Below are positions 1 through 5,661 of a stretch of DNA of 9,054 nt, piece by piece; the first letter of the stretch is position 1; every line of letters starts with the position of its first letter. The translations under genes were made by a program, and so were the position numbers. The notes under the pieces were generated by a model. It was not told where the DNA came from. It saw nothing but the letters and a program-made list of their open reading frames with translations, and did not search any database. This DNA comes from JBOHBN01 sp050698355 (GTDB lineage: Bacteria > Actinomycetota > Actinomycetes > Streptosporangiales > WHST01), in NCBI GenBank assembly GCA_050698355.1, contig JBOHBN010000098.1, positions 1-9,054 on the forward strand, read 5' to 3'.

Positions 1-81
1 GTGCTGCGCGGCGTCGAGCCGCGGCGCCGCGGCAGCAGCGCGCGGCGTGCCGCGTACCAACCGGAACCTCGGGGCCTCCAT
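1..81 (-). CDS. N-terminus of probable AdnA-like UvrD-family ATP-dependent helicase (partial, runs off left edge)
   Basis: Only the first 27 residues are in the window, read leftward from an ATG at 81. They contain FRLVR near the start and PRLDAAQH at the end. Actinobacterial AdnA helicase-nucleases (the DNA end-resection AdnAB complex) often start with a YRLVR-like segment and a PRLDxAQ segment, just before the Q-motif and the Walker A P-loop, which would lie outside this window. The call rests on this short match and on context: in other actinobacteria adnA lies near an MGMT-like gene and moeZ, and both occur here on the same strand. No clear Shine-Dalgarno is seen. The opposite frame at 1-258 is Arg/Pro-rich shadow. 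The assignment is tentative. Confidence 0.5.
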   Translation of the reverse strand, partial: MEAPRFRLVRGTPRAAAAAPRLDAAQH

Positions 82-176
82 ACCACGATTGCACCAGACG
101 CGGCCGACAACCGGCGTACGGACCGGCTGACACACTGTCCGGCGACCGTCCAGCCCCCGGCTGTCAGGAGGACGCC
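82..176. promoter_or_regulatory. Divergent intergenic region between the left-edge gene and the atoE-like gene
   Basis: These 95 bp separate two divergent starts, so they should hold both promoters. A good ribosome binding site (AGGAGG, about 166-171) lies 5 bases before the GTG at 177. CCGGC occurs three times between 111 and 144, which could be an operator element or just base composition. No convincing -10/-35 pair was found. Confidence 0.35.
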
Positions 177-1526
177 GTGCTACGTGTACTCGCGAGACCG
201 CTCGTCGGGCTCGTCGAACGCTACCTGCCGACCTCGTTCGTGTTCGCGATCGTGCTGACGTTCGTGGTGGCCGCGCTCGCGTTCGGGCTCACCGACAGCG
301 GGCCGGTCGAGGTCGTGCGCGCGTGGGGTGACGGGCTCACCGGGCTGCTGGCGTTCATGACCCAGATGGCGCTGATCCTCCTGCTCGGCTACACCCTGGC
401 CAGCACACGCCAGGTACGCGCCCTGCTCACAAGGGTCGCCGCTGTGCCCAAGGGCTGGCAGGTGTACCCGTTCGTCACGATCATCGCCGCGATCGCCTCG
501 CTCATCTCGTGGGGCCTCGGCCTGGTCGTCGCGGGACTGCTCTCCGTGCGGGTGGCACGGGTGGGAAGGGAACGCGGAGAACCGGTGCACTACCCGCTGC
601 TCGTCGCGTGCGGCTACTCCGGGTACGTCGTCTGGCACATGGGCTACTCCGGCTCCGCCCCGCTTGCGGCCGCCACCCCTGGCAGCTTCGTCGACAAGCA
701 GATCGGCCACACCATCCCGGTGTCGGACACGATCTTCACCTCCTGGAACCTCATCGCGATCGTGGTAACCGTCGTGCTCGTCGCAGGCGCGATGGCGATG
801 CTGCGGCCGCGCCCGCAGGACACGGTCGTGGAACTCGACGCCGGGGCCAACGAGGATCCCGAGCCCGCACCCGCGTCGACCGATGTCGAGAAGCCGTCGC
901 CGGCCGAGCGGGTCGACACCAGCCGGGTCGTCACGACCGCCGCGGGACTGGCGTTCGTGGTTTATCTCGTCGTCTACTTCGTGCAGGAGGGCCCCGCCCT
1001 CACCCTCGACATCGTCAACTGGACGTTCCTCGCGCTGATCCTGCTGCTCGTCCGGTCACCGAACGAGCTCGGCCGGCTCGTCGCGGACGGCGCCAGGACC
1101 GTCGGCGACATCCTCGTCCAGTTCCCGCTCTACGCGGGCATCCTCGGCATGATGGCGGGCACCGGTCTGATCGACGTGTTCAGCAACTTCTTCGTGGGCA
1201 TCTCGTCGGACGAGACGCTGGGGTTCTGGTCCTTCCTGTCCGGCGGCTTCATCAACATGTTCATCCCGAGCGGCGGCGGCCAGTACGCCGTACAGGGGCC
1301 GATCTTCCTGCAGGCGGCGCAAACGCTGCACGTCGACCCGGCCGTGGTCACGATGGGCATCGCCTACGGCGACCAGTGGACCAACATGATCCAGCCGTTC
1401 TGGGCGATCCCGCTGCTCGCGATCGCGGGCCTGCGGATCAGGGACGTGCTGGGCTTCACCACGATCACCCTGCTGGTGAGCGGTGTCGTCTTCGCCGTCA
1501 CGATGCTGCTGGTCGGCGCGGGCTGA
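177..1526 (+). CDS. Short-chain fatty acid transporter, AtoE/TIGR00366 family
   Basis: This is a 449-residue polytopic inner-membrane protein, close in length to E. coli AtoE (about 440). AtoE takes up short-chain fatty acids such as acetoacetate and butyrate. The N-terminus reads ERYLPTSFVFAIVLTFVVA, a typical family opening. Conserved-looking segments are GYSGYVVWHMGYSG (146-159), NMFIPSGGGQYAVQGP (360-375) and YGDQWTNMIQPFW (397-409), followed by a last hydrophobic span. A hydrophilic, acidic Pro-rich loop near 220-250 separates the two hydrophobic halves. The GTG start at 177 is chosen because AGGAGG sits 5 bases upstream. No atoD, atoA or atoB gene is next to it, so it is an orphan transporter here and the actual substrate is unknown. 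The convergent neighbour is the small membrane protein at 1665-1820. Confidence 0.9.
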   Translation: MLRVLARPLVGLVERYLPTSFVFAIVLTFVVAALAFGLTDSGPVEVVRAWGDGLTGLLAFMTQMALILLLGYTLASTRQVRALLTRVAAVPKGWQVYPFVTIIAAIASLISWGLGLVVAGLLSVRVARVGRERGEPVHYPLLVACGYSGYVVWHMGYSGSAPLAAATPGSFVDKQIGHTIPVSDTIFTSWNLIAIVVTVVLVAGAMAMLRPRPQDTVVELDAGANEDPEPAPASTDVEKPSPAERVDTSRVVTTAAGLAFVVYLVVYFVQEGPALTLDIVNWTFLALILLLVRSPNELGRLVADGARTVGDILVQFPLYAGILGMMAGTGLIDVFSNFFVGISSDETLGFWSFLSGGFINMFIPSGGGQYAVQGPIFLQAAQTLHVDPAVVTMGIAYGDQWTNMIQPFWAIPLLAIAGLRIRDVLGFTTITLLVSGVVFAVTMLLVGAG

Positions 1527-1664
1527 ACCTCGGTGCCTTTACCGCCTTTGCCGGTCGGTCGCACGACGATCACAAGCGCCAGCATCGGCACCGCGAACCC
1601 GGCCAGGGACACCGCGGCGCGAGGTGTTCACGCTGCTGGAGTTTTGAGCCCGAGCGGAAGAGAC

Positions 1665-1820
1665 TCACCAGTAGTGCTTCCGCCCGAAGACGGCGTGCCC
1701 AACACGACCGAGGATGAAGAGAATCACGCCGATGATCACCAGCAGGATTCCGATCGCCCACAGGATCCAGATCGAGAATACGAATCCGAGTATCAACAAG
1801 ATGATTCCGAGTATGATCAC
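1665..1820 (-). CDS. DUF6131-family small membrane protein
   Basis: This 51-residue ORF starts at GTG 1820 and stops at TGA 1665-1667. Two hydrophobic stretches (about 1-15 and 17-37, rich in Ile, Leu, Val and Gly) are followed by a basic tail ending GRKHYW. The opening VIILGIILLILGF, the internal LWAIGILLVIIG and the His/aromatic C-terminus match the pattern of actinobacterial DUF6131 proteins, which have no established function. An in-frame TAA at 1836-1838 rules out a longer N-terminus. GGAGTGAG (1827-1834) is a plausible ribosome binding site. TCTAAT (1835-1840), one base from TATAAT, lies just upstream, but it is too close to the binding site to be certain. The acidic plus-strand frame over it (1533-1850) is its shadow. 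Two membrane-spanning helices in the inner membrane are inferred. Confidence 0.75.
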   Translation of the reverse strand: MIILGIILLILGFVFSIWILWAIGILLVIIGVILFILGRVGHAVFGRKHYW

Positions 1821-1997
1821 CGGTTGCTCACTCCATTAGACGCCCACTGACCGTTGGCGTACTGCCAGCGCTGAGGTACATCAGGCCCGGTGTGTGCCCG
1901 ATGCCGGTGAACACAAACCCCGCGAGCTACGCAGCGTGTTGCGAAGGAGCTCCCCTCGCGAGTCAGGAACTCCAGCGCCTGCCCCGTACGTACTGCA
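1821..1997. other. Intergenic region between DUF6131 gene and yczE-like gene
   Basis: These 177 bp lie between two minus-strand genes and should hold the upstream control region of the DUF6131 gene and the 3' end of the yczE-like transcript. I see no coding frame with family similarity, no strong hairpin followed by a T-run, and no repeat. Confidence 0.4.
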
Positions 1998-2705
1998 TCA
2001 CTTCCTGGGTGTCACGGCCAGGTACGGCAGCAGCAGCTGGGTGAGCGCGCCGATGGACGCGGCGTACGCGAGCGTGGCGAGCCCGACCGAGCCGCCGAGC
2101 AGCCAACCGGCCAGCAGCACGCTCGCCTCGATGCTCAGCCGGACCAGCCGCAGCGACCCGCCCGTGCGCCGTACGAGCCCGGTCATCAGGCCGTCGCGCG
2201 GCCCGGGGCCGAACCGGGCGCCGACGTACGCGGCGGTCGCCACGGCGTTGAGCACGATCCCGGCGACCGCGAAGGCGATCCGCAGCGGTAGCCAGTCGGG
2301 AGCGTGGAGAACCGCCAGCGCGCCGTCCACCACGAGGCCGATGACGATCGCGTTGCTGATCGTGCCGATGCCGGGCCACTGCCGCAGCGGTATCCACAGC
2401 AGTAGCACGGCGAACGAGACGAGGATCACCACGGTGCCGAACGAGAGCGGGAGGTGCCTGCTCAGGCCCTGGTGGAACGTGTCCCACGGGTCGAGGCCGA
2501 GACCACCACGGATCATCAGCGCCATCGACGCGCCGTAGAGCACGAGCCCGCCGTACAGCTGCGGTAGCCGCCGCACGAGCCGCCCCTCCCGCAACTGCGC
2601 GAGCGGTGAGCCGATGGTCACAGCGGTTCGCATCTGGTCGGCGCGGTCCGCTGAACGCGCTGTGCTGGCCATGGTGCCATTCTCGGACAGGATTGGCCTG
2701 GTCAT
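1998..2705 (-). CDS. YczE/YyaS-like integral membrane protein
   Basis: This is a 235-residue membrane protein. After a polar N-terminus of about 45 residues come several hydrophobic helices. The segment YGGLVLYGASMALMIRGGLG followed by LDPWDTFHQGLS is characteristic of the YczE/YitT-like family (COG2364): the small-residue first helix and the GLGxxPWDTxxxGL motif. The family has no firmly assigned biochemical role. The gene is divergent from a MocR regulator with only 29 bp between start codons. Comparative studies of MocR regulators have described a group linked to YczE-like genes, so the neighbour is the likely regulator. The ATG at 2703-2705 gives the longest form; an in-frame ATG at codon 12 is possible. 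Neither has a good Shine-Dalgarno, so a leaderless message is plausible. The protein ends in PRK just before TGA. Confidence 0.85.
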   Translation of the reverse strand: MTRPILSENGTMASTARSADRADQMRTAVTIGSPLAQLREGRLVRRLPQLYGGLVLYGASMALMIRGGLGLDPWDTFHQGLSRHLPLSFGTVVILVSFAVLLLWIPLRQWPGIGTISNAIVIGLVVDGALAVLHAPDWLPLRIAFAVAGIVLNAVATAAYVGARFGPGPRDGLMTGLVRRTGGSLRLVRLSIEASVLLAGWLLGGSVGLATLAYAASIGALTQLLLPYLAVTPRK

Positions 2706-2734
2706 CCATAGCCAATTACGCGATAGTGGTTCTT
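2692..2734. promoter_or_regulatory. Compact divergent promoter/operator between yczE-like and mocR-like genes
   Basis: Only 29 bp (2706-2734) separate the two start codons. ATAG occurs twice in direct orientation (2708-2711 and 2723-2726, 15 bp apart, in the contexts ATAGCCA and ATAGTGG). A perfect 6-bp inverted repeat ATTGGC/GCCAAT sits at 2692-2697 and 2711-2716. MocR-type regulators such as PdxR are known to bind direct repeats in such positions. For the plus-strand gene, GATAGT (2722-2727) with TGGTCA 17 bases upstream (2699-2704) would place the transcript start at about the A of ATG 2735, giving a leaderless mRNA; this fits the absence of a Shine-Dalgarno. Operator identity is inferred. 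Confidence 0.5.
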
Positions 2735-4186
2735 ATGGCTGCCGAACGAACCGTGCGGGCGGCCCGACTGGCGGAGTTGCTCGGCCCGGCCCGCGGCCGC
2801 GGACCCGCGTACGCCCAGCTGGCGCAGGGGATCGAGCACCTCGTACTCGACGGGAGGCTGCCCGCCGGCACACGACTGCCGAGCGAACGGGACCTCGCGG
2901 ACGCACTCGCGGCCAGCCGTACCACCGTGGCCACGGCGTACCAGCAACTGCGCGAGCGCGGCTACCTGGCGACCAGGCGCGGCTCGGGCAGCCGTACGAC
3001 GCTGCCCGCGAGCGGCCCGCAGGCGGGTCGTGCGTTGATCGCCAGCCAGGACGCCGGCGTGCTCGACCTCGCGGCCGCGACGCCACCCGCCATCCCCGGT
3101 CTCGCCAGCGCCGCGGAAGCCGCGCTGGCCGACCTGCCGCGGCACACCGGGCAGCACGGGTACGAGCCACACGGGCTGCCGCAGCTGCGGGCCGCGATCG
3201 CGGCGAGGTACACAGAGCGCGGCCTGGCCACCGACCCGCGCCAGATCGTCGTCACGGCCGGCGCGCTGTCGGCGTGGGACCTGGCGCTGCGGCACTTCAC
3301 CGGCCCCGGTGACCGCGTGCTCTGCGAGCACCCCACGTACCCGAACGCACTGCGGTGCCTCGAGCTCTCCGGTACGCGTGGCGTACCCGTACCCATCGAC
3401 AGGACCGGCTGGGACGCCGAGATGGTCGAGGCCACCGCCCGCCAGGCGAACCCGCGGCTCGCCTACCTCGTGCCGGAGTTCCACAACCCGACCGGTCACC
3501 TGATGGACGCCGAGACCAGATCCCGGATCGCGGCCGCGCTCGCGGCAGCCGGCACCGCGTGCGTGATCGACGAGTCGTTCGTGGAGCTGCCGCTCGACGT
3601 CGACGAGCGGGACATGCCGGCGCCCTTCGCCGCGTACGCGGGCAGCGGGCACGCCCCGGTGCTGCTGGTGGGCGGGGCGAGCAAGCCGTTCTGGGGCGGC
3701 CTCTCGATGGGCTGGATCCGGGCGCCCGCCCGGCTGGTGGATGACCTCGTCGCGACCCGCGTCGCGCGGAGCCTGGGCACGCCAGTGTTCGAGCAGCTGG
3801 TACTCACGCACCTGCTCGCCGACCGGCACGATCTGCTCGCGCCACGCCGAGCGGAGCTGCGTGCCCGCCGCGATCACCTCGTCGCTGCCTTGCACGCGCA
3901 GCTCCCGAGCTGGGAGTTCACCGTCCCGCGCGGCGGGCTCGCCCTCTGGTGCGCGCTTCCCGAGCCGCTCGCCACGCCGGTGACCGCGCTCGCCGCCCAG
4001 CAGCGCGTCCTGGTGGCCCCCGGCCCCAAGTTCGGCCTCGGCAGCTCGTTCGAACGGTTCCTGCGCGTACCGTACACCCTGCCGCCGGATCAGCTCGACG
4101 AGGCGGTGCGGTGCCTTGCCTGGGCGTACGCGACGGCGTCCACCGGCGACGGCGGTCGCCCCGCGACCGAGGCCTTCGTCGCCTGA
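2735..4186 (+). CDS. MocR-family transcriptional regulator (GntR wHTH fused to aminotransferase class I fold)
   Basis: This is a 483-residue protein, within the usual MocR range. Residues about 22-90 form a GntR winged helix: YAQLAQGIEHLVLDGRLPAG, then the recognition region from SERDLADALAASRTT (from S50) to the RRGSGS wing. A short linker leads to a fold-type I aminotransferase domain (about 108-475) with HNPTGH (N251 in NPTG) and SKPFWGG, where K317 is the expected PLP-binding lysine. The aspartate that pairs with the PLP pyridine nitrogen would be D279 in IDESF; F282 stands where many aminotransferases have Tyr. These proteins sense PLP or PLP-bound ligands and regulate neighbouring genes, here most likely the divergent YczE-like gene. 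ATG 2735 is chosen over upstream in-frame starts because they overlap the yczE-like coding region and encode no conserved sequence. Confidence 0.92.
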   Translation: MAAERTVRAARLAELLGPARGRGPAYAQLAQGIEHLVLDGRLPAGTRLPSERDLADALAASRTTVATAYQQLRERGYLATRRGSGSRTTLPASGPQAGRALIASQDAGVLDLAAATPPAIPGLASAAEAALADLPRHTGQHGYEPHGLPQLRAAIAARYTERGLATDPRQIVVTAGALSAWDLALRHFTGPGDRVLCEHPTYPNALRCLELSGTRGVPVPIDRTGWDAEMVEATARQANPRLAYLVPEFHNPTGHLMDAETRSRIAAALAAAGTACVIDESFVELPLDVDERDMPAPFAAYAGSGHAPVLLVGGASKPFWGGLSMGWIRAPARLVDDLVATRVARSLGTPVFEQLVLTHLLADRHDLLAPRRAELRARRDHLVAALHAQLPSWEFTVPRGGLALWCALPEPLATPVTALAAQQRVLVAPGPKFGLGSSFERFLRVPYTLPPDQLDEAVRCLAWAYATASTGDGGRPATEAFVA

Positions 4187-4295
4187 CCCGATCAGCGCAC
4201 GGTAGTGAGCCTGTCACCGCCAACCCGCGCTTGTCGCCGCCTTCGGCGCGCGCTCTGGCAGTGTCGATGCGGTGGAGCCAGCGAAGGGAACGGGT

Positions 4296-5159
4296 ATGGG
4301 TCCGGTCGCCCCGCCGGTGTTCGTCGTGGGGGCCCCGCGCTCGGGTGGCGCGCTGCTGTACCGGTTGCTGTGCCTGCACCCCGACAGCTTCTGGGCGTCC
4401 ACGTGGATGCGGCATGCCGCGGCCTCCGCGCCGTTTGCGATGCTGCACCGCGTGTCCGCCCGGACGAGCAGGCGGCGGCCGAAGCCGTGGTTTCGCACCG
4501 GTTTCGACGCTCCACCCGGAGCGAGGGCCCGACGCCGGTACCGCCGCGGCCTGCTCCCCCGTCCGGCCGATGGCGAGGAGCTGTTCGCCGCGCACGACCT
4601 CGACGCAGTCTCTGATTCGGAGCCGCCGACGCGCCGGCAGGCGGGCCTGCGCAGGGCCGTCGCCAGCCTCGCGCGCTCGGTCGACGGGCGGGTGTTCGTC
4701 AACCACCATCCCGAGCACACCCGCCGGATACCGCAGCTGCGTACCCTCTTTCCCGACGCCCGCATCGTCGTCCCCACCCGCGACGGGCGGGCGGTCGCCG
4801 CATCCTTGCGGCACGCCGACTGGTGGCCCGAGTCCGCGGCGGAGAGCGACCCGTGGGAACTCGCCGCCACGCACTGGGTGCGCGAGGTCGAGGCGCTCGA
4901 GTCGGGCCTCGCCGGCGTGCCGACCGATCAGGTTCTGCAGATCCGCTACGAGGACCTCGTCGCCGACCCGCAGGACACCCTGGACCGTGTCGGCGAGTTC
5001 GCCGGTCTGGCTCCCGGACGGCCCTCGCGCCGCGCGCTCGCCCGCGTACGTCTCGCCCAGCATGCCGACGACGGCTGGCCCGGCAGGCTGGGCGACGCCG
5101 CGGAACGGGTGCAGGCGATCCAGGAGGGCTGGCTGCGCAAGTACGGCTACCTGGACTGA
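4296..5159 (+). CDS. Sulfotransferase family protein (PAPS-dependent type)
   Basis: This is a 287-residue soluble protein with the sulfotransferase layout. The 5'-phosphosulfate loop is VFVVGAPRSGGALLYRLL (G12 to L21). The 3'-phosphate region is IVVPTRDGRAVAASLRH, with R162 and S170 in the expected places, and a later YEDLV and DPQDTLDRVGEFAGL segment is typical of the family. The family transfers sulfate from PAPS to hydroxyl or amino groups; the acceptor here cannot be predicted. The usual SGTT of the phosphate loop is SGGA, losing both Thr hydroxyls, so PAPS binding or activity may be altered. ATG 4296 is preferred over GTG 4272 because AAGGGA lies 6 bases before it, while the GTG has no ribosome binding site. 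Its 3' end overlaps the convergent ATL gene by 13 bp. Confidence 0.8.
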   Translation: MGPVAPPVFVVGAPRSGGALLYRLLCLHPDSFWASTWMRHAAASAPFAMLHRVSARTSRRRPKPWFRTGFDAPPGARARRRYRRGLLPRPADGEELFAAHDLDAVSDSEPPTRRQAGLRRAVASLARSVDGRVFVNHHPEHTRRIPQLRTLFPDARIVVPTRDGRAVAASLRHADWWPESAAESDPWELAATHWVREVEALESGLAGVPTDQVLQIRYEDLVADPQDTLDRVGEFAGLAPGRPSRRALARVRLAQHADDGWPGRLGDAAERVQAIQEGWLRKYGYLD

Positions 5160-5446
5160 AGATCCCCGTCCCAGCGGGCGCGCCGCATGTCGACGCGGGA
5201 ACCGCGCAGCGGGGTGTCCTCCCGGCGCAGCAGGCGCAGCGCTCTGCCGTCCTCGGCGAGCGCGGGCGTCCCGTCGGCGTGGCAGACCCGCCACCACGGC
5301 ACTCCCCCGCCGTACAGCGCCATCACCCGACCGACCTGCCTGGGACCGCCGCGGTTGAGGTACTCGGCGACGTCCCCGTACGCGAGCACCAGCCCGGCCG
5401 GGATCCGCTCGACGACGTCGAGCACCGCGTCAGCGAAGTCGTCCAT
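5147..5446 (-). CDS. Alkyltransferase-like protein (ATL), MGMT DNA-binding domain family
   Basis: This is a 99-residue protein matching the C-terminal DNA-binding domain of O6-methylguanine-DNA methyltransferase. The opening VVERIPAGLVLAYGDVA (Y23) corresponds to the IPxGxVxTYGxIA segment. GGPRQVGRVM carries the likely arginine finger (R36). The active-site region is PWWRV (50-54) instead of PCHRV, so the alkyl-accepting Cys is replaced by Trp. ATL proteins cannot remove the lesion themselves; they bind O6-alkylguanine and hand it to nucleotide excision repair. ATG 5446 lies four bases after the TGA of the DUF917 remnant upstream, suggesting it belongs to the leftward transcript. The 3' end overlaps the convergent sulfotransferase gene. 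An ATL/MGMT-like gene near moeZ and adnA is conserved in several actinobacteria. Confidence 0.88.
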   Translation of the reverse strand: MDDFADAVLDVVERIPAGLVLAYGDVAEYLNRGGPRQVGRVMALYGGGVPWWRVCHADGTPALAEDGRALRLLRREDTPLRGSRVDMRRARWDGDLQSR

Positions 5447-5450
5447 CGAC

Positions 5451-5661
5451 TCACGCAGGTATCCGCTGCTCGAGTGGGATGAACTCCTCGTCCAGGCCGA
5501 ACGCCGCCGGGCCGAACGCGCGTAGCGCCGCGGCCGTGCGCAGCACGGGCACGCAGAGCAGGTCGGGCACGGTGCACACCGTACGCCCGTCGAGCGGCCG
5601 GCACGTCCCATCCCGGCGCGTCGGCGAGGTCCGAAAGGTGCGCCACCGTGATGGTGAACAT
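5451..5661 (-). pseudogene. Remnant of a DUF917-family (S-methyl thiohydantoin desulfurase-like) gene, frameshifted
   Basis: The ATG at 5661 shares one base with the hyuA-like stop codon, as in a coupled operon pair, and is followed by about 22 residues beginning MFTITVAHLSDL. That frame stops looking coding near 5595. The codon bias and family similarity continue in another frame, from LDGRTVCTVPDLLCV through RTAAALRAFGPAAFG to a TGA at 5451-5453. Skipping one base near 5595 joins the two halves into about 69 residues. The second half resembles the C-terminus of DUF917 proteins: the DGxxxxxVPDLI, LRTPxxLxxxGPxAFG and FIPLE pattern. A typical stretch of about 25 residues between VPDLLCV and the RT motif is missing. 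DUF917 proteins are about 360 residues and commonly pair with hydantoinase-family proteins of about 510 residues. I read this as a decayed, internally deleted partner gene. Confidence 0.55.

Noticed and set aside
1364..1612. Minus-strand frame starting with a hydrophobic segment (VSLAGFAVPMLALVIVV)
   Set aside because: It could be a scrap of a transporter gene, but most of it is antisense to atoE and it has no ribosome binding site or motif to support it.
1533..1850. Acidic 105-codon plus-strand frame with many Asp, Glu and Gln residues
   Set aside because: The composition is the antisense image of the hydrophobic DUF6131 gene on the minus strand.
1963..2715. Alternative minus-strand frame of 250 codons over the yczE-like gene
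   Set aside because: Arg/Ala-rich translation without membrane segments; the neighbouring frame encodes the recognisable YczE-like protein.
2606..2734. 43-codon N-terminal extension of the MocR gene
   Set aside because: It overlaps the yczE-like coding region, contains nothing conserved, and the winged-helix domain starts properly from ATG 2735.
4235..4248. CGCCG-CCTT-CGGCG hairpin between the MocR and sulfotransferase genes
   Set aside because: Only 5 bp of stem and no following T-run; expected by chance in DNA of this GC content, so not called a terminator.
3918..5358. Long open frames of over 450 codons on both strands across the mocR end and the sulfotransferase gene
   Set aside because: Compositionally extreme (Arg/Pro/Ala/Gly) and explained as shadows of the MocR and sulfotransferase genes, which have clear motifs.
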